A DNA stretch of 64,000 nucleotides from Litorimonas sp039975855 (GTDB lineage Bacteria > Pseudomonadota > Alphaproteobacteria > Caulobacterales > Maricaulaceae), in the NCBI GenBank assembly GCA_039975855.1, contig JBDWGH010000005.1, positions 1 through 64,000 on the forward strand, written 5' to 3'. The notes beneath the pieces were generated by a model that did not search any database, was not told the origin of the DNA, and saw only the letters and a program-made list of their open reading frames with translations. Shown here one piece after another: positions 46,820 to 55,540 of this stretch. Every line of letters begins with the position of its first letter. The stretch's first letter is position 1. Position numbers and translations under genes: made by a program.

Positions 46820-47323
46820 ATGACGGAAGACCGTGTAATGCCAATAGTCAAAGGGGAAGAGGTATCCGCCCCGCTTGGCCGCCGTGCGGATATGTTAGCC
46901 GCGCTACTTGCAGGTTGCGGTACAACCATATCCATCATCGGGGCGAGCTGGTTTTTTCTAGGGTTTGCTGAAAATGACACTCGACCCGAGCATTTAACAT
47001 CTGCCCTCGTCCTCACCGTGATCCTGTTCGCTTTCGCAATTGTGCCATTTCTATGTGTCTTTCGATTTGCGCGTCGCGCACACCGTCACGGAACAAAACG
47101 CGCCCATTTACTCTGGACGGTTTTTCTTATGTTGCCTTGGGTTGGACTGGGGGCAATTGCGGTATCCCATACCCCTTTGCCGATTTGGTGCGGGTTGATT
47201 ATTGCTGGATTAGCCGTCCTTCTCACGCTCTGGGCAATCGTATCTCTAGTCTTGGATTGGAATGTAACGCCTGAGAACACATTACATTCACAGCAAAATG
47301 AGATGCCTGACGCGACAGAATGA
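46820..47323 (+). CDS. predicted four-helix membrane protein, unknown
   Basis: This small protein (about 167 residues from the ATG at 46820) has four predicted membrane helices: near residues 25-48, 60-84, 100-122 and 130-152. The C-terminal tail is polar. I do not recognise a family. The frame is open back to 46745, and ATGs at 46808 and 46838 are also possible; none has a convincing ribosome-binding site, so the start is uncertain. It stands alone between two genes of unknown function and is not obviously part of an operon. Confidence 0.55.
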   Translation: MTEDRVMPIVKGEEVSAPLGRRADMLAALLAGCGTTISIIGASWFFLGFAENDTRPEHLTSALVLTVILFAFAIVPFLCVFRFARRAHRHGTKRAHLLWTVFLMLPWVGLGAIAVSHTPLPIWCGLIIAGLAVLLTLWAIVSLVLDWNVTPENTLHSQQNEMPDATE

Positions 47324-47397
47324 CATAAGTTTAACACATTATTTCAGCCTGTATTCAGGTAGAGATGTGTATCAATGCGCTCGAAAGGAGTTCCTCC

Positions 47398-48039
47398 ATG
47401 ACAAATTTGTTTAAATCTCCAACCCAAACTCTGCGCCATTTTTTAGTCGCGGCTTCGGCTTTGACACTGGTCGCCTGTGCGACACCTACGCCCTATCAAC
47501 CTGCTTCAGAGCCAGGCGGCTATGACGGATTTTCGCAGCAAATGATCGAAAATGACCGCGCGCGAATTACGTTCGGTGGCAACTCGCTGACCAAACGAGA
47601 AACCGTTGAAAATTACCTCTTATACCGGTCGGCTGAAATGGCCATTGAGCGCGGATTTGAAACCTTCACCCTTCAAGAGCGGGGTCTAGAAGAAGATAAG
47701 AAAGTCCGTGTCACCCCCGGAATCGGCAGTAGTTTCGGATATGATCCGTATTTTGGATATAGTTTTTATCGACCGCGTTTCGGTTGGTCACGTGGTTATC
47801 GATATTCTCGTTTCGCCGGGTTTAACAGAGGTCGTGGATTTGGTCGCCGGGGATTTTTCGGATATTCTTATGATCCATTTTTCGACGACTATGATGTTCG
47901 GGAAATTACTAAATACCGCGCCACTGCCGAAGTCAAATTTGGCCGAAACATATCCAGCAATGACCCCCGAACATTCAATGCTCGAGAGGTTTTGGAAAAC
48001 CTAGGGTCGGGCATCACCTTCCCGGAAGAAAAGAGCTAA
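47398..48039 (+). CDS. CC0125/CC1285-type lipoprotein
   Basis: The 213-residue protein fits the alphaproteobacterial family named after Caulobacter CC0125/CC1285. A lipobox VAC (Cys27) after a hydrophobic signal is followed by GGYDGFSQQMIENDRARITFGGNSLTKRETVENYLLYRSAE, which is the family signature. The middle (about 115-165) is rich in Phe, Tyr, Arg and Gly (for example GYSFYRPRFG), an odd low-complexity patch. The ATG at 47398 has AAAGGAG seven bases upstream. The function of the family is not known. A good terminator follows. Confidence 0.83.
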   Translation: MTNLFKSPTQTLRHFLVAASALTLVACATPTPYQPASEPGGYDGFSQQMIENDRARITFGGNSLTKRETVENYLLYRSAEMAIERGFETFTLQERGLEEDKKVRVTPGIGSSFGYDPYFGYSFYRPRFGWSRGYRYSRFAGFNRGRGFGRRGFFGYSYDPFFDDYDVREITKYRATAEVKFGRNISSNDPRTFNAREVLENLGSGITFPEEKS

Positions 48040-48064
48040 ACTCCACCTTCCACGCAAATATTTC

Positions 48065-48096
48065 AAAAGCCATCCATTCCCGGATGGCTTTTTTTT
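48065..48096 (+). terminator. rho-independent terminator
   Basis: AAAAGCCATCC (48065-48075) pairs exactly with GGATGGCTTTT (48082-48092), loop ATTCCC, and the T run continues to 48095. It ends transcription of the lipoprotein gene, and may also act on the convergent symporter gene whose stop is at 48102. Confidence 0.92.
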
Positions 48097-48101
48097 ATTG
48101 C

Positions 48102-49334
48102 CTAAGCTTCGTCAGCAAGTGTCTTTGGCGTTTTGTAGTAAAGCTTGAGACCATTTGCCGTACTCATCGAATCTGACTGCGTATTTAGTGCCGTACGCAA
48201 GCGGTCCAAAATAAGTACATCGATCGTGATAATAATTCCCGTGACATAGGTCGCATATTCCGGCGAGATACCTTGACTGACGAGAATTTCTTCTAACAGC
48301 ACGATTGAGGCCGACGGTGTTCCGGCAGCTGCTGTTGCGTAAATCAGAGACTGCAGGCCAACAGTCAACATATCCAAGAGACTGACATCAAGGCCAAAGG
48401 CTTGCATTGTGTAGAGTGACAAAAGCATCAAACCAATGAGAGTCCCGACCATGTTGATGGTGGCGCCAATTGTATAGAAAGGGGTAGCTTCATCTGCATT
48501 TGCCCCTAATTGACTACAGGCCTCTCGCGTCGCGGTCAGCGTGGCGATAGAACTGGAGGTCGACAATGCAACGAGCGCTTGCGGCAATACGGCTCTCAAG
48601 ACAAACCCTATCCCGCGCTTCTGCACATATGCGGTGACTACAATCATAATAACCCAAATAAAGCCCATAGCTGCAACATAAGGGACAACCAATTTAAACA
48701 GGTTCGTCAGTTGACTGAAGTTATCTTCGCTATTCAACGCAAGCGTAATAGAGCCGAAGACAGCTAATGGAATTGTATACTGTAGGAATTTTCGAAATCC
48801 CTTGATGAAGAGATCAGATATTTGGTCAGCCTGGTGGCCCAAATCCAAACGTTTCAAAGCTGCACCAAAAAGCAGGCCAGCATAAATCGAAATCATCAGA
48901 GCGGACGTTAAAACACCATATATTTTCTTTAAAAAAGGAATTTCTGTAACATCTCCAGTACCTGCACTGCTGGATGGGTCGGCCAGTCCAATATCCACCC
49001 CTCTGAAAAGCAAAAAGGCCGTCGTCGCGGCCAAAATTCCGAGCAGAGAAAATCCGACAAAGAACCCTAAAACCCGTGAAAATTTCGCACCTAACCCGCC
49101 CGTTGAAATCGCAAGGCTAGACCCAATAGACAAAATAATCAGTGCATACATCAACGGTTTGAGCGGCACAAAGAGCGCATCTTTGGCAAGCCCTGCAATC
49201 GACTTCGTAAGATATGTCCCACCGGGCGCAATATCCGTCGCGAGCCACGCAAAGCCCAACAACCAACCAAAAATCGCAAGCGAAGCAGCAATCACGACAA
49301 GCAAAAGCAATGGTATACTATGAATACGCGACAT
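48102..49334 (-). CDS. dicarboxylate/amino acid:cation symporter (DAACS)
   Basis: The 410-residue membrane protein belongs to the DAACS family (PF00375) of glutamate and dicarboxylate carriers. It shows the serine-rich hairpin motif TSSSIATLTATREAC, the NMVGTLIGL segment for cation and substrate binding, and the hairpin SLIYATAAAGTPSAS. The expected substrate is a dicarboxylate or acidic or neutral amino acid, carried with Na+ or H+. The start at 49334 is supported by AGGGGAC upstream, and the longer in-frame ORF back to 49391 lacks such a site. No operon partner is apparent. Confidence 0.9.
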   Translation of the reverse strand: MSRIHSIPLLLLVVIAASLAIFGWLLGFAWLATDIAPGGTYLTKSIAGLAKDALFVPLKPLMYALIILSIGSSLAISTGGLGAKFSRVLGFFVGFSLLGILAATTAFLLFRGVDIGLADPSSSAGTGDVTEIPFLKKIYGVLTSALMISIYAGLLFGAALKRLDLGHQADQISDLFIKGFRKFLQYTIPLAVFGSITLALNSEDNFSQLTNLFKLVVPYVAAMGFIWVIMIVVTAYVQKRGIGFVLRAVLPQALVALSTSSSIATLTATREACSQLGANADEATPFYTIGATINMVGTLIGLMLLSLYTMQAFGLDVSLLDMLTVGLQSLIYATAAAGTPSASIVLLEEILVSQGISPEYATYVTGIIITIDVLILDRLRTALNTQSDSMSTANGLKLYYKTPKTLADEA

Positions 49335-49439
49335 AATTTGTCCCCTGATTATTATTCCACTTGGTCTAGGCAGGACAAAGCGCGGGGGCAAGTCATGAAA
49401 CCGCGAGCTGCAGTCACAGAAAATAAGGGTGTCTGTGCG

Positions 49440-50345
49440 TTAAGGCGTATACACCGTATAGGTTACATCTGCCCCTATGGTCCCCGTACCCATGGAGAAA
49501 TCGTAAGCATTGGTATCCGATGCGTCTGCCGACAAGCTGAGGGCATAACGAATATTGAACGAGACAGCCTGTTCCAACAAAGACCCCGACGTGCGCGCCG
49601 TCCTTCGGCCGCCGTCAAATATTTTTGTCGGTCCGGCGCTCAAATCCGCCAAATCATCCAAGGTAGCATCGAGGCCGCTGCCTCCCACTGCAGGGTTTTG
49701 AGCCGCGTCACCCCATCGGCCAAGACCTGAACCGCCCGAGCGGTTAAGGCGAGATCGAAACCCAATATTTTCGTAATTCAGGGTGGCAAAGTCACCTGTC
49801 CGTGTAAGATTACTAGCTTCGGCATAAATATCGAAGGCGGTGTTGGAAACGACAAGAAAGCGAGAGACATTTCGAGCGCGGCGCGTGTTGATGTCTGTCG
49901 TTTCATCTAAACCGAAGGCCGATAGGCTGTCGGTGGCTTCCAAATAATCTATATCGCCGCCGCCTGGGTTTCCGAAATTCCCCCCGAAGGTTTCGTTATC
50001 TACGGTCAGGCGTGACGCCCCGCCCGACATATCATGTCCAGGATCGAATCCGGAATTCGAGTTGAAGACAAATCCGTTCCTGCCGATCAAGTCAGTCGCC
50101 GCCGAGCCAGAGGACGCAGGAGTCAGGAGGTTGAAATCGACCACCACTGGGGCCACGCCACCATTGGTCTCGTCTTCTGTCGCGGCAATCACAATAACGA
50201 TCGGCAAGGCGCGAAAGAACGGGCGGTCAATCGCAGCGCTTGCCTGAGGTCCCGTTATTGAAGCGGCACACGATAAAAAAATTGCCGCACTAATACTCAA
50301 CAGGATCGACTGACGATCATAGGATATCTTAGTAGCCCTAGGCAT
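49440..50345 (-). CDS. exported protein of unknown function
   Basis: I do not recognise this 301-residue protein. A signal peptide is likely (hydrophobic 15-32, cleavage near ASAAID). The mature part is rich in Gly, Ser, Asn, Asp and Thr, with a probable beta-sandwich character, and ends in TYTVYTP, like fimbrial-type or coat-like secreted proteins; this resemblance is only compositional. It sits between a transporter and an amidohydrolase and may be a separate unit. The start (ATG 50345) has no strong ribosome-binding site. Confidence 0.7.
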   Translation of the reverse strand: MPRATKISYDRQSILLSISAAIFLSCAASITGPQASAAIDRPFFRALPIVIVIAATEDETNGGVAPVVVDFNLLTPASSGSAATDLIGRNGFVFNSNSGFDPGHDMSGGASRLTVDNETFGGNFGNPGGGDIDYLEATDSLSAFGLDETTDINTRRARNVSRFLVVSNTAFDIYAEASNLTRTGDFATLNYENIGFRSRLNRSGGSGLGRWGDAAQNPAVGGSGLDATLDDLADLSAGPTKIFDGGRRTARTSGSLLEQAVSFNIRYALSLSADASDTNAYDFSMGTGTIGADVTYTVYTP

Positions 50346-50428
50346 AACGCTTGAGAGCGTATCAAAATAGAATTTCGGACCTACGAACCAATAAGGTTAT
50401 TAAAGTTCTAAATAAGCAGCCGAAATGC

Positions 50429-51724
50429 CTAGTCTTGTTTGTAGATAATCCCGTCTTTCATCACGAAATCCACATCTTCCAATTCCCGGATATTCTCCAA
50501 TGGATCACCGTTTACTGCAATGATATCAGCCCGTTTCCCAACCACTATTGAACCACGATCATCCTTAACGCCGAAGAGCTCTGCATTGCCAATTGTTGCG
50601 GTTTGGATCGCCTTCATAGGCGTCAGTCCCCAATCGACCATGTACGCGAATTGCCGGCCATTATCTCCATGTGGATAGACACCTGCGTCAGAACCAAAAG
50701 CTAAATTGACGCCGGCGCGTGTCGCGGCCTGAAACTTTTCTCTTTGAGCTTTTCCAACGGTTCGTTCCTTGGCGAGGCTTTCTTCTAGAATACCAGCGGC
50801 CTCTCCTTCCGACAGAATATAATCGGAGACATAGATGTCCATTGACAAAAATGTACCCTTGCGTTTCGCCATTCTTAGACCTTCGGCAGAAATCAGGCTG
50901 GCATGTTCGACGGAGTCCACACCTGCCCGAATAGCAGTTTCAATGCCCTCTGCTCCGTGAGCATGAACTGCGACCTTCAAACCCAATAAATGCGCCTCAT
51001 CGACGATGGCTTTCATTTCTTCAAAACTAAATTGCTGAGCCCCGATCTTGGTACCTTTGGATAAAACGCCGCCTGTTCCACAAAATTTGATAACCTTAGC
51101 GCCATATTTGTTATTTTCACGAACCTTAGCGCGCACAGCCCAAGGACCATCGGCGACCCCGCCGCTTTTCACGCCATATTGATAGGGCAGAAGGTTATTG
51201 TCACAGTGCCCACCTGTAATTCCGATGGACCGCCCAGCGGGAATCATATGCGGCCCTGGAACATCACCAGCATCAATAGCTTGCATCAGAGCGATATCTG
51301 CAAAACCTGGCGCACCTAAATTTCGGACCGTCGTAAAGCCGGCCATCAAAGTTTTTTCGGCATTCACGACGCCCGTAATGGCGGCGCGTGGCGTCGATAC
51401 CGTCAGACGCTTATAACCATGTGTTGTTGCGTCACTGGTGAGATGAACATGAGAGTCTGATAAACCCGGCAAAACAGTCATGTTCGAGAGGTCTATTAAA
51501 ACCGCATCCTCAGGCACATCAATCTTATCAATCGTCGCTTTTGACCCAATGGCCGAAATTACGCCGTCTTCTACGACGATAACCCGATCACGCTGGACTG
51601 TGCCTGTCTCAACATCAATCATTGCGCCAGCGTAGATGATCTGCGCGATATCATCTGCGGCAACGGTGGGCGCAGCCAATCCAAAAACCAGACAGGTCGA
51701 AAGAGCGAGTTGTTTGATCATCAT
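50429..51724 (-). CDS. exported amidohydrolase (imidazolonepropionase-like)
   Basis: The 431-residue enzyme has a signal peptide (cleavage near TVAADD, residue 22) and the metal-dependent amidohydrolase fold (PF01979). Metal ligands are visible: HVH in DSHVHLTS, a Lys in KVIKFCGTGG as the likely bridging carboxylated lysine, His in VAVHAHGAEG and DSVEHAS, and Asp in FGSDAGVYPHG. It most resembles secreted Xaa-Pro dipeptidase and imidazolonepropionase-like members. The substrate is probably an amide or peptide outside the cytoplasm. The gene is divergent from the glycosyltransferase gene. Confidence 0.9.
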   Translation of the reverse strand: MMIKQLALSTCLVFGLAAPTVAADDIAQIIYAGAMIDVETGTVQRDRVIVVEDGVISAIGSKATIDKIDVPEDAVLIDLSNMTVLPGLSDSHVHLTSDATTHGYKRLTVSTPRAAITGVVNAEKTLMAGFTTVRNLGAPGFADIALMQAIDAGDVPGPHMIPAGRSIGITGGHCDNNLLPYQYGVKSGGVADGPWAVRAKVRENNKYGAKVIKFCGTGGVLSKGTKIGAQQFSFEEMKAIVDEAHLLGLKVAVHAHGAEGIETAIRAGVDSVEHASLISAEGLRMAKRKGTFLSMDIYVSDYILSEGEAAGILEESLAKERTVGKAQREKFQAATRAGVNLAFGSDAGVYPHGDNGRQFAYMVDWGLTPMKAIQTATIGNAELFGVKDDRGSIVVGKRADIIAVNGDPLENIRELEDVDFVMKDGIIYKQD

Positions 51725-51855
51725 GAAGCTTTCAAAATCTCTTAGGGTTTCAACAAACTGTATTGGTCGTGTTATGTCCAGTATGGATATAGTCTTACAA
51801 ATCGTAAGCCGTGCTTTTCTTTCGTGTTTGAAAACGCCATAGCGCGGGAGTGAAG

Positions 51856-53322
51856 ATGCATTCCCATAATTCAGCTCAAATGCTGGCCTTAATCCTCATT
51901 GGATTATTATCTGTGCGTCTCGTCGGTCTTTTTGTTGCGCCATGGGGCTTGCATGGTGATGAAGCGCAATATTGGGCGTGGTCGCAGGACCCGGCCTTTG
52001 GTTATTTTTCGAAACCCCCGATGATTGCCTGGGTTATCGGATCAACGACGTCCATATTTGGACACGCAGAATGGGCCGTACGTCTATCTGCGCCATTCCT
52101 GCATATGGGGACAACGATCATAATCTTCCTAGCGGCACGGCGTTTCTATGATGCGCGGGTCGGATTTTGGGCCGCGCTAATTTATACTCTTATGCCTGCT
52201 GTCTGGCTTTCTAGCTTTATCATGAGCACGGATGCGGCTTTGCTGCTATGTTGGGCAGTAGCCTTACACGCATGGGCTTGTTTGCGGTACGGGGGCGGCT
52301 GGGGGCGTGTTTTGCAATTGGGACTCGCTTTAGGACTGGGTCTGCTATCGAAGTATGCGATGGCCTTTATGGTACCAGTATTGTGTTTTGCTGTGCTGTT
52401 CGATGCCCCCAGTCGAAAGGCACTTTTGGGCGTGCGTGGATTTATCGTCGCTGGTATCGCGGCAGCCTTGCTGACGCCGAACCTGATGTGGAATGCCGCG
52501 CATGAATTTGCGACCATTTCTCATACCGCAGAAAATGCCAATTTGGGTCAGGATCTATTTAACCCCGAAGAAGTATTTCAATTTTGGGGAGATCAGTTTG
52601 GTGTCTTTGGCATTGTTCCATTTCCAATGCTCCTCATTGCGATTTTCGCGTCGTTCAACGGACGGTTACGGAGCCCGGCTAAATGGCTAGCGGCTCTGGC
52701 GGGGCTGCCTTTACTCGCTATTACTCTGGAAGCCCTGCTCTCTCGCGCCAATGCAAATTGGGCGGTGACCGCCTATATCGCAGCGCCGATTTTGGTTGCG
52801 CTCTGGGCGACCCAAACGACTCGCAGATTAACTTGGTTGAAGTGGGGCCTCGTTGTTCAAACCGTGATTGTTTTGGTCGTAGGCGGCGCAGGGGTGAGTG
52901 AAAAATCAATTGACGCCATTGGCATGAATAATGCTGTCAAACGATTACGCGCTTGGCCCGAAACGGCGGAATCCATTAAAGCCAAATTGGCAGAAGCAGA
53001 GTATGCTTATGTTGCGGCAGATAATCGGCTCGTCTTTTATGATTTGAATTATTACGGCATTGGCGAAACTGAACTTGCCATGTGGTCGCTCAATGCGTCA
53101 CCCGCCCATCATGCCAATTTGACACGGGCCTTACCCGACACAAACGGGCCAGTCCTCATTCTGTCCCACCATCATAACTTTGAAGCGTATTTCCGCGAAG
53201 ATTTCGAGACGCTCACAGAACTTCCCCCTATTCAAATTAATTTGGGGCCAGGTAAAACACGCGATTTAAAAGTGTTCCTCGGGACGGGGTATAAACGCAC
53301 ATCCCGAGAGGACAGGACCTAA
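51856..53322 (+). CDS. PMT-family (GT39) membrane glycosyltransferase
   Basis: This 488-residue integral membrane protein belongs to the PMT/ArnT group (PF13231). The catalytic loop HGDEAQYWAWS is present near residue 30, between helices, and about 10-11 membrane helices fill the first 340 residues; a soluble domain follows (about 345-488). Such enzymes transfer a sugar from a polyprenyl phosphate carrier to lipid A, protein or glycan on the outer face of the inner membrane. The start at 51856 has GGGAG five bases upstream; a GTG two codons earlier is less likely. It ends overlapping the convergent msrA by 4 bp. Confidence 0.88.
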   Translation: MHSHNSAQMLALILIGLLSVRLVGLFVAPWGLHGDEAQYWAWSQDPAFGYFSKPPMIAWVIGSTTSIFGHAEWAVRLSAPFLHMGTTIIIFLAARRFYDARVGFWAALIYTLMPAVWLSSFIMSTDAALLLCWAVALHAWACLRYGGGWGRVLQLGLALGLGLLSKYAMAFMVPVLCFAVLFDAPSRKALLGVRGFIVAGIAAALLTPNLMWNAAHEFATISHTAENANLGQDLFNPEEVFQFWGDQFGVFGIVPFPMLLIAIFASFNGRLRSPAKWLAALAGLPLLAITLEALLSRANANWAVTAYIAAPILVALWATQTTRRLTWLKWGLVVQTVIVLVVGGAGVSEKSIDAIGMNNAVKRLRAWPETAESIKAKLAEAEYAYVAADNRLVFYDLNYYGIGETELAMWSLNASPAHHANLTRALPDTNGPVLILSHHHNFEAYFREDFETLTELPPIQINLGPGKTRDLKVFLGTGYKRTSREDRT

Positions 53323-54002
53323 CCGTCACCCCAAAGCTGTTTCAGGCGCTTATCGCGGCCACAGCCATTGCGGTAATATTTGTATCGAAGTGAGTTTCGC
53401 TTGTAATAATTCTGATGATAGGCTTCGGCATCGTAAAATGTCACGGCCGGCAAGATGGGAGTCACGATTTCATCTGAGAATGGTTTAGTTTCAGTGATGA
53501 GCGCCAGGGATTTTTCTGCATCAACGCGTTGTTCCGGCGTAACAAAAATCGCTGAACGATAACTCGCGCCTTTATCACAAAATTGACCGCGATCATCGGT
53601 TGGGTCAACCGTTTTCCAATAATGATCCACCAATTGACGATAGGTTACGACAGCCGGATCATAAGTGACTTTGACGGCCTCGTAGTGACCCGTGCGATTT
53701 GTTCCAACTTTCTTATAAGTCGGGTTATCGAGCGTCCCTCCCGTATAGCCAGAGACGGCTTCTTTCACACCTGTGATTTTCTCAAAGTCAGATTCAGTAC
53801 ACCAAAAGCATCCGCCTGCAATGATCATTTCTTCCAGACCATCCGTACGTGTATTCTTAAACGGTGCTTGCGGCCCTGATATGGCAGACAGAACCTCCGC
53901 GCTGGCAGGTATTTCAGTTTTCTCCGCCGATTGTGCAGGTGCGCAGGCATAGACAGAGAGAGATAAAATTGCGGTCGCGGCCGCTGTAAGTAGATGTTTC
54001 AT
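53319..54002 (-). CDS. msrA: peptide-methionine (S)-S-oxide reductase
   Basis: The 227-residue protein is MsrA, which reduces methionine-S-sulfoxide in proteins. The active-site motif GGCFWCTESDFEK is at about residues 64-76, and the HYEAVKVTYDP and AEAYHQNYYKRN segments fit the family. An N-terminal hydrophobic segment ending VYAC (Cys20) suggests a lipoprotein or exported enzyme, so it probably repairs envelope proteins. It overlaps the glycosyltransferase stop by 4 bp, convergently. No msrB is seen in the window. Confidence 0.94.
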   Translation of the reverse strand: MKHLLTAAATAILSLSVYACAPAQSAEKTEIPASAEVLSAISGPQAPFKNTRTDGLEEMIIAGGCFWCTESDFEKITGVKEAVSGYTGGTLDNPTYKKVGTNRTGHYEAVKVTYDPAVVTYRQLVDHYWKTVDPTDDRGQFCDKGASYRSAIFVTPEQRVDAEKSLALITETKPFSDEIVTPILPAVTFYDAEAYHQNYYKRNSLRYKYYRNGCGRDKRLKQLWGDG

Positions 54003-54065
54003 GCTCTTACAATCCTTCAAAGCCCGTGAGAGTTCCAGTCACGTTGCGGTGTAATGCGTGTGAGC

Positions 54066-55484
54066 TTATTCTCGGCTCGCCTTATAACCTGCCAATGCGC
54101 GTTCACGCGCCTCCTTGTGATCGACGATAGGTTTAGGATAATTGTCTCCTAATTTCACACCCGCTTGCGCCAATACATGTTTAGGCGCGGTCCAAGGTTG
54201 ATGAATATATTTCTTAGGCAGTTTCGTCAGCTCGGGGACATATTTTCTGACATATTCGCCATTAGGGTCAAACTTCTCGCCTTGAGTGAAAGGATTGAAG
54301 ATACGGAAATAAGGTGAAGCATCCGCCCCGCTACCCGCGACCCATTGCCAGCTCGCCGCATTGGATGCCGGGTCAGCCTCGAGCAGCGTATCCCAATACC
54401 ACGCCTCACCTACGCGCCAGTCCGTCAGTAAATGTTTGATCAGGAAAGACGCACAAATCATGCGCACCCGATTATGTTGCCATCCCGTTTGCCAGAGCTG
54501 CCGCATGCCTGCATCCACCATTGGATAGCCCGTTTGACCCCGCCGCCAAGCTTCCACCTTGGCCTCATCACTATCCCACGGAAACTTATCGAAATCGGAT
54601 TTGTAGTTCTCCGACGCTAAATTCGGATTGTAAAAGAGCAGCGTGTAGGAAAATTCGCGCCAGCCAATCTCGGTTAGGAACTTGTCTGAGATATAGTCAT
54701 TATCTTTAGTTTTATTCCAAATCTGACGCGGCGAAATTTCGCCGAACGCTAAATGCGGGGACAGTTTTGACGTCCCGTTTTCATCATCGGGGCGATCCCG
54801 CTGCTCGGCATAATCTTCGACCGGACCCGCGAGGAAGCTTTTCAATCTGTCCATCGCACCGTCTTCACCAGGAGTATGACAACCCATCATCTTAGAACCC
54901 CAATCCGGAAAGCTCGGCAGGAAATTCCAGCCATCCAGCTCATCCGAAGATAAGCTCGAAACGCAATTCAATGATCGCGGCGTTGGCAAGGATTTATCAA
55001 CAGTGAAGCTCGCTTTTGCCGCGCGCCAAAACGGAGTGAAGACTTTGTAAAATCCACCCGTTTTGGTTTGCACTTCCCAAGGCTCAGTCAAGAGATTGGC
55101 TTTGTGGCTCTCAACCTTCAGGCCGCGTGATTTTAAATCCGATTTAATCGCCTCATCAATCTCTCGCGCCCAACCTTCATAGCGCCGATTCCAATGGACT
55201 TCATCCGCGCCGGTTTGTTCAATAACTTCATCAAGAATTTTGGCCGCCTGGCCGCGCCGCAAAATCAACTGCCCGCCTTTGCTCTCAATCGCGTCAGACA
55301 GAGAGGTCAAAGAATGATACAGCCAAACTTCTGCCGCCCCGCCCAAGGCACGGCCTTTATTGGACTCATCGACGTAAAGCAGGACAAGCGGTTTATCGCT
55401 GGATATAGCCGCCTGCAGAGCGGGATTATCAGCAAGGCGCAAATCGCGGCGAAACCAAACGATGACGGAGTTTTGTTTAGACAT
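54066..55484 (-). CDS. phrB: deoxyribodipyrimidine photolyase
   Basis: This 472-residue protein is a cryptochrome/photolyase family enzyme that repairs cyclobutane pyrimidine dimers with light. The N-terminal photolyase domain (VIVWFRRDLRLADNPAL) is followed by the FAD-binding domain: KLSPHLAFGEISPRQIW, GYPMVDAGMRQLWQTGWQHNR, and the WQWVAGSGADASPYFRIFNP stretch with the Trp residues of the electron-transfer chain and the dimer-binding pocket. Full family length. The gene is followed by msrA in the same direction, both fitting defence against light and oxidative damage. Confidence 0.96.
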   Translation of the reverse strand: MSKQNSVIVWFRRDLRLADNPALQAAISSDKPLVLLYVDESNKGRALGGAAEVWLYHSLTSLSDAIESKGGQLILRRGQAAKILDEVIEQTGADEVHWNRRYEGWAREIDEAIKSDLKSRGLKVESHKANLLTEPWEVQTKTGGFYKVFTPFWRAAKASFTVDKSLPTPRSLNCVSSLSSDELDGWNFLPSFPDWGSKMMGCHTPGEDGAMDRLKSFLAGPVEDYAEQRDRPDDENGTSKLSPHLAFGEISPRQIWNKTKDNDYISDKFLTEIGWREFSYTLLFYNPNLASENYKSDFDKFPWDSDEAKVEAWRRGQTGYPMVDAGMRQLWQTGWQHNRVRMICASFLIKHLLTDWRVGEAWYWDTLLEADPASNAASWQWVAGSGADASPYFRIFNPFTQGEKFDPNGEYVRKYVPELTKLPKKYIHQPWTAPKHVLAQAGVKLGDNYPKPIVDHKEARERALAGYKASRE

Positions 55485-55540
55485 GGTCTAGTTACGCATG
55501 GAACGCGCTGTCCGTTGTCCAAATCTCAAGGTTTCAAACT